DNA of 64,000 nucleotides from Chromatiaceae bacterium (GCA_024639005.1 JAHEJD010000008.1:1-64000); one strand, 5' to 3'. Shown: positions 9,855 through 19,789, counted from the first letter of the stretch. Numbers and translations: made by a program. The notes: generated from the letters alone by a model not told the origin.

Positions 9855-11024
9855 TTGCGGATTCCCGATCTCTCAGACGCCGAGACCGCGTTGCTCGATG
9901 AGATGCGTGTACTTCTGTCGGATGCGATTCTGGCGCATGAGGGTTCGTTGCCTTTCGACCGCTACATGGAGCTGGCGCTGTACGCGCCCGGACTGGGTTA
10001 TTACCTGAATGGCCGCAGGAAGTTCGGCGAGTCCGGTGACTTCATCACCGCACCTGAGGCCTCGCCACTGTTCAGTCGCTGTCTGGCGCACCAGGTGGCC
10101 GAGTGCCTGGAAAAATGTGGCGGCGCAGCGGTCCTGGAGATCGGTGCAGGTTCCGGGCGCATGGCCGCCGAAATGCTGGCCCAGCTCGAACTGCTGCATG
10201 GCCTGCCGCAACGCTATCTGATTCTCGAACTCAGCGCGGCCCTGCAGAAAGAGCAGCGCGCCGTACTGGCGTCTCTTGTGCCTCATCTTCTGTCACGTGT
10301 CGAATGGCTGAAACGACTGCCTGATCCGGGGTTGACCGGCGTGATAGTTGCCAACGAACTGTTGGATGCCATGCCGGTGCATCGTTTTCGACGCAATGTA
10401 GGGTCTTGGCAGGAGCTTTCCGTGGGTCTCCAAGATCATGTGCTGGTTGACCGATGGAGGTCCCTGCAGACGCCGGGCATCGCCGAGCGTCTGCAGGCAC
10501 TGTGGCCGGATGAACGCATAGTCGCTGAAGGATACACCTCCGAAATCAACCTGCGCCTTCGTCCATGGATGCGCGCGGTATCGGAAACCCTCCAACGAGG
10601 CTATTTGATCCTTATCGATTATGGTTATACGCAGCACGAGTACTATCACCCCGAACGACGCCAGGGGACATTTATCTGTCACTTCCGCCATCGTGCATTC
10701 AGCGACCCGTATTTTCTCCCCGGATTGCAGGACATGACCGCTAACGTTGATTTCACAGCGCTAGCGAGCGCTGGGCTGGAGGCTGGGTTTGCGCTGGCCG
10801 GCTTCACTACCCAAGCGCATTTTCTGATCGACAACGGTCTCGATCGGCTGATGGGCATATCAGATCCGTCTGATGTCCGGCGGCATGCCGAAATGGTTCA
10901 GGGTGCGAAAAGACTGACCCTGCCTAGCGAGATGGGTGAGCGCTTCAAGGTCTTGGCCCTGGTGCGGGGCGCCGATAGTGAGTTGACCGGGTTTTGCTCG
11001 AGAGATCTGCGTGAACGCCTCTAG
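9855..11024 (+). CDS. SAM-dependent methyltransferase, MidA/NDUFAF7 (COG1565) family
   Basis: FDRYMELALYAPGLGYYLNGRRKFGESGDFITAPEASPLFSRCLAHQV..., VLEIGAGSGRMA; start uncertain (TTG 9855 proposed). Confidence 0.9.
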   Translation: MRIPDLSDAETALLDEMRVLLSDAILAHEGSLPFDRYMELALYAPGLGYYLNGRRKFGESGDFITAPEASPLFSRCLAHQVAECLEKCGGAAVLEIGAGSGRMAAEMLAQLELLHGLPQRYLILELSAALQKEQRAVLASLVPHLLSRVEWLKRLPDPGLTGVIVANELLDAMPVHRFRRNVGSWQELSVGLQDHVLVDRWRSLQTPGIAERLQALWPDERIVAEGYTSEINLRLRPWMRAVSETLQRGYLILIDYGYTQHEYYHPERRQGTFICHFRHRAFSDPYFLPGLQDMTANVDFTALASAGLEAGFALAGFTTQAHFLIDNGLDRLMGISDPSDVRRHAEMVQGAKRLTLPSEMGERFKVLALVRGADSELTGFCSRDLRERL

Positions 11025-11718
11025 ACCGTCGATTCTGCTATGCGGGCTCGCGCTGCTGTGCGCCTGCCAATCAAGTCCGACAAAGGATCATCCGCTACGC
11101 TCGCGTGATTTCGAAGTGACTGATGTCATCAAGGGCGATATCGATCTGGTGGCCGATATCAACGTACGCCACAGCCTCGATTATCTGCGCGAGCTGGCCC
11201 GCAAGCTCTACGTTCGTAATCCAAACCAGGTGCTGCGCGGGCGACACGCCTCGCAGAAGGCTGCCCTCAATGCGCTATTTGGCCCGCGTCGCCTGAAATA
11301 CTATCCAGGCCTGGAGGGCAAGAGATCGGCAGCAGCCATCAGCCTGGCTTTCGAGGGGCACTATCGCGGCGATCGTGTGGCGGCCTTCATCGAGGGTATG
11401 CGAACCATGCTGCTTGATGCCTATGGCGGTAAGAGTCGTTTCTACCTGCACGACGTTTTCGACCCGCAGAAGCTCTATTTTCTCGCGCGCAATTTTGAGA
11501 CGGCATTCTGGAAGCTCGGCCACGACCGTGATCTCAACGGCCAGCTTTACTTGTACAGCAACTCGTTCAAGGGGGGTGGCGATCTCAGCTTTGAGCGCCT
11601 AGCCGGCAAGCTGATCGGCCTACAGGATCATATGGCGCAGATCGTTGCGGAGACCACCAATCGACAGATAAAAAATGTACTGCAAGGCGTCGTCTCGACG
11701 GTGTTCTTTCCTATCTGA
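11011..11718 (+). CDS. Hypothetical lipoprotein
   Basis: Signal peptide with lipobox-like LLCAC (MNASRPSILLCGLALLCACQSS); overlaps the upstream gene by 14 bp. Confidence 0.75.
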   Translation: MNASRPSILLCGLALLCACQSSPTKDHPLRSRDFEVTDVIKGDIDLVADINVRHSLDYLRELARKLYVRNPNQVLRGRHASQKAALNALFGPRRLKYYPGLEGKRSAAAISLAFEGHYRGDRVAAFIEGMRTMLLDAYGGKSRFYLHDVFDPQKLYFLARNFETAFWKLGHDRDLNGQLYLYSNSFKGGGDLSFERLAGKLIGLQDHMAQIVAETTNRQIKNVLQGVVSTVFFPI

Positions 11719-11743
11719 CCGCCGTTGCCGCCAGGCTGGCCCG

Positions 11744-12694
11744 TCAGCGTTGGCTGATGCGCCGAAGCCGATCTAGGCGCCCGCTCTTGCCGCCCTGGGC
11801 GAGAAAACGCGGCGCAGCGTTTTCCAGCGAGGTGGCGGTGACGCCGAGCAAGCCAAGGCCGTCCTGCCGACACACACTCGGCGTCTGCAGTGAAAGATAA
11901 TTGTCGGGCGTAAAGGGTTGACCGGGAAAGTACTGGAGGATTGACGCCTGCAGGCGGGCTGCCCAGTCGGGTAGCCGCACGATGCCTTTATAGCGACCGC
12001 TGTGGTAGGCAACGAACCGAACCAGCGCTTCCAGTGTATAGCTCCTGGGGCCACAAAGTTCATAGTGATGATCAAATGCGTTGCGATCCTCGAGCGCATT
12101 TGCGAACGCCTCAGCCACATCGCCGACATAAACCGGCGAAAATTCTGCGTCGGGGCAGGCGAGTGGCAGTGGGCCGGGAATCTTAAGCAATGCAGCAAAG
12201 CGATTGAGAAAACTATCATCGGGGCCGAAGATCACTGATGGTCGGAAGGTGGTCACCGCGACCCCGGGTTTTGCGAGCATGTGCGCCCTGTTTTCGCCCT
12301 CGCCTTTGCTGCGCAGGTACTCGCTGCTGCCGGTTGCCGGGTCGGCGTTCAGCGCACCCATGTGTAACAAGCGGACGACCTTCGCGGCATGGCAGGCGTA
12401 TACCACATGCTCGACCAGCTCGACGTGCATGCGGCGGAAGCTGCGTTGCCCGCCCCTGCTGTTGAGGATGCCTACCAGATGGATCACCGCATCGCAGTCC
12501 TGCAGTCCCGCAATCAGTTGAGTGCGATCGAATGGGTCGGCCTCAACCACTTCAGCGACGGTGCGTAGCTCCTGGTGGCGATGCGCATGTCGTGTGATTA
12601 CCCGACACTGATAGCCGCGGTTTCGCAGATGTGTGGTGATGTGTCGGCCGACGAAGCCGGAACCACCAATCAGGGCAATGCGCTGGATACTCAT
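11744..12694 (-). CDS. Complex I NDUFA9-type NAD(P)-binding protein (atypical SDR)
   Basis: MSIQRIALIGGSGFVGRHITTHLRNRGYQCRVITR; start at internal ATG. Confidence 0.88.
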   Translation of the reverse strand: MSIQRIALIGGSGFVGRHITTHLRNRGYQCRVITRHAHRHQELRTVAEVVEADPFDRTQLIAGLQDCDAVIHLVGILNSRGGQRSFRRMHVELVEHVVYACHAAKVVRLLHMGALNADPATGSSEYLRSKGEGENRAHMLAKPGVAVTTFRPSVIFGPDDSFLNRFAALLKIPGPLPLACPDAEFSPVYVGDVAEAFANALEDRNAFDHHYELCGPRSYTLEALVRFVAYHSGRYKGIVRLPDWAARLQASILQYFPGQPFTPDNYLSLQTPSVCRQDGLGLLGVTATSLENAAPRFLAQGGKSGRLDRLRRISQR

Positions 12695-12808
12695 GCGAAA
12701 AACTGCTGCTCCGGATCGTGCCTGCCGAGATGCCAAGTGATCGGGAAGGTTGGGCGGCCTGCCGATTTTGCCTTGCGGCGCGGCCGCGCTCAAGTGCTGT
12801 GGGGCAGG

Positions 12809-13456
12809 TCAGCGACGCCGGCGCAGCAGCAACAGTCTGCCCTCGCTGTCCTGCATTATCATCCTGCCGTCGCGGACTTGATAGCGATAATGCGATGTCG
12901 AACGGGTGCCTCTAGGACGCCACCAGAGTCGATAACGGTCGTAGCCGATCGTGAAATCCTGCGATCGTTCGGGCGCAACAAACAGGCGTGCGATGTTACC
13001 TTTTATGAGCACGAAACCACCCTTATTGAGTTCCCAGGCGCCGTCGAGGTAGCCGCTTGGGACGCTGCCAGAGCGCGGTACACGCCCGCCTGGATAGCCC
13101 AAGGCGCCAGGTGCGCCGGCAAAACCCGATGGCGGCCAACCGGCTGGCCCAGGCATCTGCCCAGGGCCAGGCCGCCCGCCCGCGCCGTAGATTGATGACA
13201 TTCCCAGTGGGGTTCCCATACCTGGATAGCCAGTCATGCCGGTGATGCCGCCCATGCCCGGTGCCCATGACTGGCCGTAGCCGGGCAGATAGGGCACACC
13301 AAGCCGCAGCCGGCTGCGATCGATCAGGCCAAAGATCTCCATCATACGCAGCATTGCCTCGACGAAAGGATTATCGTCCGAGTAAATCGCCTGAACGGGG
13401 GCGGGTATCACGAGCGCAAGGCTGCAACACAAACAGAGGACGGGAAGTTTATTCAC
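12809..13456 (-). CDS. Hypothetical exported Gly/Pro-rich protein
   Basis: Signal peptide MNKLPVLCLCCSLALVIPAPVQA; low-complexity G/P/M core. Confidence 0.7.
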   Translation of the reverse strand: MNKLPVLCLCCSLALVIPAPVQAIYSDDNPFVEAMLRMMEIFGLIDRSRLRLGVPYLPGYGQSWAPGMGGITGMTGYPGMGTPLGMSSIYGAGGRPGPGQMPGPAGWPPSGFAGAPGALGYPGGRVPRSGSVPSGYLDGAWELNKGGFVLIKGNIARLFVAPERSQDFTIGYDRYRLWWRPRGTRSTSHYRYQVRDGRMIMQDSEGRLLLLRRRR

Positions 13457-13592
13457 TGCTTGAATATGTCACAGCCGGAGGCGCCCGGTAACCTCTGTAG
13501 CTGGTCGCTTTGACAATGCATTCTCCCGCAGTTTACGCACGGCGGATTCGGAGTAAACTACGGGAGCTGGAGGATGAGCCGGGAACACAACA

Positions 13593-14042
13593 ATGACCAT
13601 GACTGAGCCACAAGTGTCCGACCGCCGCGAGGGTACCCGCGGTATGATTCGAAAACTGCTGAACGAACGCCAGGAGATGCTGGCCATGTTCTGTCGAGTT
13701 GCCGGCCTAGAGCCATACAACGACGCGAGTCCAGGTGTAGATGTCCTCCAGGAATTCTGTCAGATCTTGATCGATTATTCCGCTTTCGGTCATTTCGAGA
13801 TCTATGAACGCATTGTTGCCGGCCGCGAGCGCCGTAGCCAGGTCGTTGCGGTCGCGCGTGAAGTCTACCCACGGATTGCCGAAGCCTCCGAGGTCGCTGT
13901 GGAGTTCAATGACAAATACGACGCCTCGGATCACACGCTCGATCTGCATGAGCTTGACCACGATCTCAGTAAGTTGGGGGAAGAGCTCGCCGTCCGCATT
14001 GAGATGGAAGACCACATCATCCAGGCGCTCACCTCGCGCTGA
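13593..14042 (+). CDS. rsd: Rsd/AlgQ family anti-sigma-70 regulator
   Basis: NERQEMLAMFCRVAGLEPY ... VLQEFCQILIDYSAFGHFEIYERI, typical Rsd/AlgQ. Confidence 0.9.
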   Translation: MTMTEPQVSDRREGTRGMIRKLLNERQEMLAMFCRVAGLEPYNDASPGVDVLQEFCQILIDYSAFGHFEIYERIVAGRERRSQVVAVAREVYPRIAEASEVAVEFNDKYDASDHTLDLHELDHDLSKLGEELAVRIEMEDHIIQALTSR

Positions 14043-14134
14043 CCGGCTGAAAAGCGGAGCTCCTCGACCCGCGACCGCAGGCGAATCAGAGTCACCAGCG
14101 AATGCGGCAAATACTGTCGGTGCGTAAAGGAGCG

Positions 14135-14260
14135 ATGGCAGCGCTGGACAGGGTCCGCTACGGCCTCCTTTCGCTCACATTTGTCGGCTTTCGTCGCGGA
14201 CAGATTTCACCCGGCCTCAACAATCTGCAGATAGACGTAGCCGAGCTTGAGGGTTTTTGA
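14135..14260 (+). CDS. Candidate small protein (41 aa), immediately upstream of Sel1 gene
   Basis: ATG preceded by AAAGGAG; MAALDRVRYGLLSLTFVGFRRGQISPGLNNLQIDVAELEGF*; below the ORF-track size cutoff. Confidence 0.35.
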   Translation: MAALDRVRYGLLSLTFVGFRRGQISPGLNNLQIDVAELEGF

Positions 14261-14263
14261 CGA

Positions 14264-14890
14264 ATGGCCAATGACGAACATGCAGCGACTTTCAATCCAG
14301 ACCAATTGCGGGCAGAGGCCGCGGTGCGCAAGGCTGCCAATGGCGGCAATGCCGAGGCTCAGTACCGACTTGGCGTGATGTACGGCAATGGTGACGGTGT
14401 CGGCCTGGACTACGAGCAGGCCCACTACTGGTTTGAGCGGGCAGCTGCGCAGGGGCACGAGAATGCGCTTATCACTCTGGCATGGTTGTTTGCCAACGGC
14501 ACCGGTGTGGTCATGGACGAGGGGCGCGCACGCGAGCTCTATATCGCGGCGGCACAGCGCGGTTCGGCAAAGGCGCAGTATGTTGTCGGTACCATGTATC
14601 GTTTTGCGCAATATGGGGCGACAAAAGACATCGCACAGGCCGTGAAATGGTACTTGAAGGCCGCCGGTCAAGACATGCCGACGGCGCAGTTCGCATTAGG
14701 TCGCATGCTGATGGAAGGTAAAGGCGTGGTGCGTGACGATGCAGCAGCAATGCAGTGGCTGTCCCTTGCTCATGTCAACGGCAGCAAGCGGGCCGAAGAC
14801 TACATACAAAAACTGTTGAAACGTATGGATCCGGCCGAGGTGCGCGCAATCCGCGACCGCATGACCGAAAACGCCAAGTCAGCTGGCTGA
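14264..14890 (+). CDS. Sel1-like repeat (tetratricopeptide-like) protein
   Basis: Repeats of the type AEAQYRLGVMYGNGDGVGLDYEQAHYWFERAAAQGH. Confidence 0.92.
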   Translation: MANDEHAATFNPDQLRAEAAVRKAANGGNAEAQYRLGVMYGNGDGVGLDYEQAHYWFERAAAQGHENALITLAWLFANGTGVVMDEGRARELYIAAAQRGSAKAQYVVGTMYRFAQYGATKDIAQAVKWYLKAAGQDMPTAQFALGRMLMEGKGVVRDDAAAMQWLSLAHVNGSKRAEDYIQKLLKRMDPAEVRAIRDRMTENAKSAG

Positions 14891-16855
14891 GGCGACCGGC
14901 TTTCCGGCCTGGGCACTGCGGATCTGCTCGACATCCGGTGGCACTGGGTGTAGATGCTCGGCCAGACGCGTCGGATCCTTACCCATCCGTTTTTCATAGA
15001 TCACCATGTAGGCCAAAACACGCCGCAGGTAACCCCGGGTCTCTGCAAACGGAACCAGCTCGATCCAGATGTCGGCTGGAAGTGTCTTCTCCGGTAACCA
15101 ACCGGTCACCCGATGCGGTCCGGCGTTGTATGCCGCAGTCGCTAAAACCATGCTTCCGCCCAGTTTGCTCTTCACCTGCCGGAGGTAAGCACTACCTAGC
15201 GCGATGTTGGTGTCCGGCTCGAGCAGTTCGTGGCGTCGTGGCGGTGCCTGCCGGAGGACCTTGCGTGCGACGTTGCGCGCAGTGGCCGGCATCAGCTGCA
15301 TCAGACCCATGGCGCCGGCATGGGAGCGCGCGTTGTTCATGAAGGCACTTTCCTGGCGCATCACTGCGAACACCCATGCATCATCGATTCCCTGGCGGCT
15401 CGCATTCTCTTCGACGAGTTCGGCGTGCTCTAACGGAAAGCGCAATTCGAGATCGTCCCAGTAGCCGGTGCGCGCCAGCGCAAAGATTGCTCGGTCATGC
15501 CAGCCTCTTTGTTCGGCGAGCTTGGCCGCGGCCTTGAGCTGTACAGGACTCATATCGCGGGTTGCGTCACGCCATTCGCGGCTGGCGCCGATGTGGCGTC
15601 TCAGCGCAGACAACTCATCGACGCGTGCTATGCCATCGAGGGCGGCAATCTGTTCGATCTGCGCCTGTGACACCGGGGTCTCGGTATGGGTGAGGTGGTA
15701 GTCGACACCGATGAGGTCGGCGGCCAGGAAGCCATAGTAGCTACGGTCTTTCGCAACCTGCTCATAAACCGCCTTCGCCGCCTTAGTTTCACCCACGCCC
15801 TCGAGAGCGCGAGCCGACCAGTACATCCAACTTTCCTGATCACGTTCGGTTCTCGGCAGATCGGCGAGCCAGCGCAGTACCTGCCGCCAATCCTCGCGGC
15901 GCAACGCGGCCCTTATCCTGGCCTCATGGACGCTCAGATCGCCGCTGCCGACCGCTACCTGGCGAATGAACGCATAGTCCTCTTCCCCGGGCGAGCGGAC
16001 CAGATTGCGCACGATGTAGTGCTCGGTGCGCTGAATCTGCTCGGAGGTGAACGCGAAGCGCGGCCTAATGCGTTGCCAGAGTTCGCGTGCCTCAGGCCCG
16101 TCCCAGCGTGCCAAGCGGCGCACGGCGTGCGACAGCATCGCCTCGCGATAGGGATGTGCCTGTTCAAAACGACCGCCGTCATCCGCACCATCAGGGTTGC
16201 GGTACAGGTCGATCCAGCGCTTGAGCCAAACACGGTCCGTGTCGGAGAGCGTGCGGCCAAGGTACTGAGCCAGGCGCCATTCATTTGCCTCCATGGCCTT
16301 TTCGATGCGCTGCCAGATCATCTCCGACGTGCGGTAACCGGCCTGCGTCCAGGCAGCGAAGACTGGGTCACAGGCGCTGGGGCGGGACTCGCCGTGAAGC
16401 CAGATCTCCGGCACCTGATCGAAGGCGGCCCGGGACTCCCCGGTGGCGATCAGGGCCCGTAGTTGCTGGCAGCGGCGCCGGGCGTTGCTCGAAGGCTGGT
16501 AGAAATCCAGGTAGTCGGACCAGCGGCCCTGCTTGGCAAGTTGATCCAACCAGCGTGCCCGCAGGCGCTCGGCTAGTGGTGTCGCCGCGTACGCATCTAG
16601 GAATGCCGTTATCTTTCTCGCGTCCGCCTTAGCAAGACCCCGGAGCAGGACCTGGTATTCGAGATAGGGGTACAGGGGGTAGTCGCGAAGACCGGCCCGC
16701 AGACGATTGAACTCCTGTAGTTCGCCGCGTTGCAGCGCTTTCTCTGCCTTGACGAAGTTGGTGCGCTGATCGGTCAGGTCGGCAGCCGCAGGCACACCGG
16801 CCAGGCTCAGACTGAACAATAGGGACATCAAACAGAGGTGGCGCCTATGCACCAT
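14879..16855 (-). CDS. slt: Soluble lytic murein transglycosylase
   Basis: SLT domain AVMRQESAFMNNARSHAGAMGLMQLMPATARNVA..., N-terminal signal MVHRRHLCLMSLLFSLSLAG; convergent overlap with Sel1 gene. Confidence 0.93.
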   Translation of the reverse strand: MVHRRHLCLMSLLFSLSLAGVPAAADLTDQRTNFVKAEKALQRGELQEFNRLRAGLRDYPLYPYLEYQVLLRGLAKADARKITAFLDAYAATPLAERLRARWLDQLAKQGRWSDYLDFYQPSSNARRRCQQLRALIATGESRAAFDQVPEIWLHGESRPSACDPVFAAWTQAGYRTSEMIWQRIEKAMEANEWRLAQYLGRTLSDTDRVWLKRWIDLYRNPDGADDGGRFEQAHPYREAMLSHAVRRLARWDGPEARELWQRIRPRFAFTSEQIQRTEHYIVRNLVRSPGEEDYAFIRQVAVGSGDLSVHEARIRAALRREDWRQVLRWLADLPRTERDQESWMYWSARALEGVGETKAAKAVYEQVAKDRSYYGFLAADLIGVDYHLTHTETPVSQAQIEQIAALDGIARVDELSALRRHIGASREWRDATRDMSPVQLKAAAKLAEQRGWHDRAIFALARTGYWDDLELRFPLEHAELVEENASRQGIDDAWVFAVMRQESAFMNNARSHAGAMGLMQLMPATARNVARKVLRQAPPRRHELLEPDTNIALGSAYLRQVKSKLGGSMVLATAAYNAGPHRVTGWLPEKTLPADIWIELVPFAETRGYLRRVLAYMVIYEKRMGKDPTRLAEHLHPVPPDVEQIRSAQAGKPVASAS

Positions 16856-16989
16856 GGTTTTTTCCTTACGGATTCGAGACCTTGAGAGTAGGCCCTGGGT
16901 TGCCGCCAATCAAGAGGGGGATTCCCCTTCGGAAAGGCGCCGTGGGATTATCCACTGCAACGGCGTTGTTTCGCTATCCTTTAATCGCA

Positions 16990-17805
16990 ATGATCGACAC
17001 ACATCAACTGCAATTGCTGCAACACTTGGTGCGGGCGGCCGCGCGCGATGAGCTGTTGACTCGCTTCGAGTCGGTAGGCTCCGATATCAAGGCAGATGGC
17101 ACTTTGGTTACAGCAGCGGATCTCGCCTTGCAGCAGCGTTTGCAGGACGAACTTACGACGCACTGGCCCAATTATGCGTTGCTGGGTGAAGAGATGCGCA
17201 CTGCGGAGCAGGAGGGCCTGCTGGCAGAACCCGGTCGTGGACTTTGGTGCCTCGATCCCCTGGACGGCACCAGTAACTTCGCCGCCGGCATCCCATTTTT
17301 CGCTGTGTCCCTGGCGCTGCTTGTGGATGGCAAGGTACAGGCCGGTGTGGTCTACGATCCAGTGCGCGAAGAGTGTTTCGGTGCCTTGCGCGGGCAAGGT
17401 GCCTGGCTGAATGAACGATCCTTGATCGCCTCCGCAAGGCCATCAACGCTGTCCGAGGCCATGGCGATAGTGGATCTCAAACGTCTACCCGAGCGCCTGA
17501 TCATGGCAATCGCCAGACGCTCGCCATTTCGTTCGCAGCGAAGTTTCGGATCTGTAGCGCTGGATTGGTGCTGGCTTGCCCGTGGCCGCTGCCACCTTTA
17601 TCTCCACGGTGGGCAGAGGCTTTGGGACTATGCCGCCGGGCGATTGGTACTCGAGGAGAGCGGCGGCGCAGGTGGCGTGCTTGCGGACTACAGCGGCGAT
17701 TGGCTAGCGGCACTTTCTCTGAGGCCACGCATTGCCATGGCCGCCTCGCATTCTGCATTGTTGCAACAGTGGCGAGATTGGGTCAGCGAGGGTCTGTCTG
17801 AATGA
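16990..17805 (+). CDS. Inositol monophosphatase family protein
   Basis: LLGEEM, CLDPLDGTSNFAAGIPFFAVSLAL, LWDYAAGRLVLEESGG. Confidence 0.93.
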   Translation: MIDTHQLQLLQHLVRAAARDELLTRFESVGSDIKADGTLVTAADLALQQRLQDELTTHWPNYALLGEEMRTAEQEGLLAEPGRGLWCLDPLDGTSNFAAGIPFFAVSLALLVDGKVQAGVVYDPVREECFGALRGQGAWLNERSLIASARPSTLSEAMAIVDLKRLPERLIMAIARRSPFRSQRSFGSVALDWCWLARGRCHLYLHGGQRLWDYAAGRLVLEESGGAGGVLADYSGDWLAALSLRPRIAMAASHSALLQQWRDWVSEGLSE

Positions 17806-18155
17806 TGCGCGTCAGTCAACCGTAATCCGGGCGGTGGGATGTTCGGTGGTGGAATGGCCTGCGTCGCTGACCCTATTGAAGCCCTGGCCTGCAAACGGAC
17901 CAGGTTTGGACACGTCAGCTGTCCCTGGATTCTGTGCACGGGAGCCGGACCGATATCGAGCTGCGCTTCGTGGTGGGGCCCGAACAAGAGCAGGCGATCC
18001 AACGAGAGCTAAGCGATCGTGGACGGGCGACACTGTGGTTTGCCTTCGCATTCCATGATCGGTTCAGACGAGTCTGTGTCACTGTAAACTGTTGCGTGGC
18101 GTTTCGTCCGCCAGACTACCGACCGGCAACCTCAGACACAGGAGCATGAGCGGCA

Positions 18156-18596
18156 ATGGATCAAGACGACGGATTGGATATGGATTTGAGCAGCGGCATT
18201 GCCGCGTTCGAGTCAAAAAACTTCACCACGGCGACACGCCTGTTGGCGCCTTTGGCCGAAGAAGGGAATCCCGAGGCCCAGTATCGGATGGCGATCATGG
18301 CGCAAAACGGCCTCGGCATGGTCAGGAACGAGCCCATGGCGCTGCGGTACATGCAGGCTGCCGCGGAGGCCGGCCTCGGGCTGGCCCAGCATGGTCTCGG
18401 GTTTATGTACCTGCAGGGCGAGTGTGTCGATCAGGACGGCGCCAAGGCCTTGGCGTGGTTTAGCCGGGCCGCCGATCAGGGCCTGCAGGGGGCGATGACG
18501 ACGATTGGCATGATGTATCGCGAGGGCAACGCGGTCGAGCGTGATGAACAACAGGCGAAGGAATGGTTTCGCAAGGCAGGCTTCGAGGATTTTTGA
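18156..18596 (+). CDS. Sel1-like repeat protein
   Basis: Repeats PEAQYRMAIMAQNGLGMVRNEPMALRYMQAAAEAG, LAQHGLGFMYLQGECVDQDGAKALAWFSRAADQG. Confidence 0.9.
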   Translation: MDQDDGLDMDLSSGIAAFESKNFTTATRLLAPLAEEGNPEAQYRMAIMAQNGLGMVRNEPMALRYMQAAAEAGLGLAQHGLGFMYLQGECVDQDGAKALAWFSRAADQGLQGAMTTIGMMYREGNAVERDEQQAKEWFRKAGFEDF

Positions 18597-18652
18597 GCGG
18601 CGCCCCGACAGAAATGTGTCGAAGCGAGCATACCGGCGTCCACAGCAGCGAA

Positions 18653-19720
18653 CTAGTGCTCTCCGGGCGTCTCGCGACGCTTGCGTACCGCCTCGGCCAG
18701 GGTCTCCAGCAGCGGCTCGCTCTCTTGCCAGCCAAGGCAGGCGTCGGTGATGCTCTGGCCGTAGATCAGCCCATCGCTATCGCCGGCCAGGTCCTGTCGG
18801 CCGGCGACCAGATGGCTCTCGATCATTGCGCCGATGATGTTGCGATTCCCGCGCGCGATCTGGCGCGCGACGTCCTCGCCGACGTCGATCTGCTTATCGT
18901 GTTGCTTGCGGCTGTTGGCATGGCTGAAGTCGATCATCAGATTCGGTGTCAGTCGTGCGTCCAGCATCTGCTGCGTGGCCTCGGCCACAGATTCCGTGTC
19001 GTAGTTTGGGCGCCTGCCACCGCGCAGGATGACGTGGGTATCCGGATTCCCACTGGTGTTAAAAATTGCTGAATGACCGGCCTTGGTCAGCGATAGAAAG
19101 ACGTGCGGGCGTTCGGCCGCGCGCACCGCGTCGACCGCGATCCGCATGGTGCCATCGGTGCCGTTCTTGAAGCCGACGGGGCATGACAGCCCCGAGGCCA
19201 ATTCGCGGTGCCCCTGGCTTTCGGCGGTGCGTGCACCGATCGCGCCCCAGCTGATCAGGTCGGCGACGTACTGTGGGCTTATCAGATCTAGAAACTCGGT
19301 ACCGGCGGGCAACCCCAGGTTGTTGACCTGCAGCAGGAGCTCGCGGGCGCGATTGAGCCCCTTGTTGATCTGAAAGCTCTCGTCGAGGTCGGGGTCGTTG
19401 ATTAGGCCCTTCCAGCCGACGGTGGTGCGTGGCTTCTCGAAGTAGACGCGCATGACGATCAACAGGTCCTCTTCGAGGGGGGCGCGCACGCGGATCAGCT
19501 TGTTGGCATATTCGAGGGCGGCTTCCGGGTCGTGAACCGAACACGGGCCGACCACGACCAACAGGCGAGAGTCCTCGCGCGTGAGTATCCGGTGGATCGC
19601 CGTGCGTGTCTCGTAAACGGTTTGCGCCGCTCGTTCGGTAATCGGATGGCGCTCGTGCAAGTGCGCGGGCGACTCCACCTCTTGGATGGCGCGAATACGA
19701 AGGTCGTCTGTCTTTTGCAT
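18653..19720 (-). CDS. aroG: 3-deoxy-7-phosphoheptulonate (DAHP) synthase, class I
   Basis: VVVGPCSVHDPEAALEYA, MRVYFEKPRTTVGWKGLINDPDLD, GFKNGTDGTM. Confidence 0.95.
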   Translation of the reverse strand: MQKTDDLRIRAIQEVESPAHLHERHPITERAAQTVYETRTAIHRILTREDSRLLVVVGPCSVHDPEAALEYANKLIRVRAPLEEDLLIVMRVYFEKPRTTVGWKGLINDPDLDESFQINKGLNRARELLLQVNNLGLPAGTEFLDLISPQYVADLISWGAIGARTAESQGHRELASGLSCPVGFKNGTDGTMRIAVDAVRAAERPHVFLSLTKAGHSAIFNTSGNPDTHVILRGGRRPNYDTESVAEATQQMLDARLTPNLMIDFSHANSRKQHDKQIDVGEDVARQIARGNRNIIGAMIESHLVAGRQDLAGDSDGLIYGQSITDACLGWQESEPLLETLAEAVRKRRETPGEH

Positions 19721-19789
19721 TGCGTGATCTTGGGTTACGTTATGCTGACAATTATAACGGCACCAGCCAGCTTCGCTAATAGGATGACG

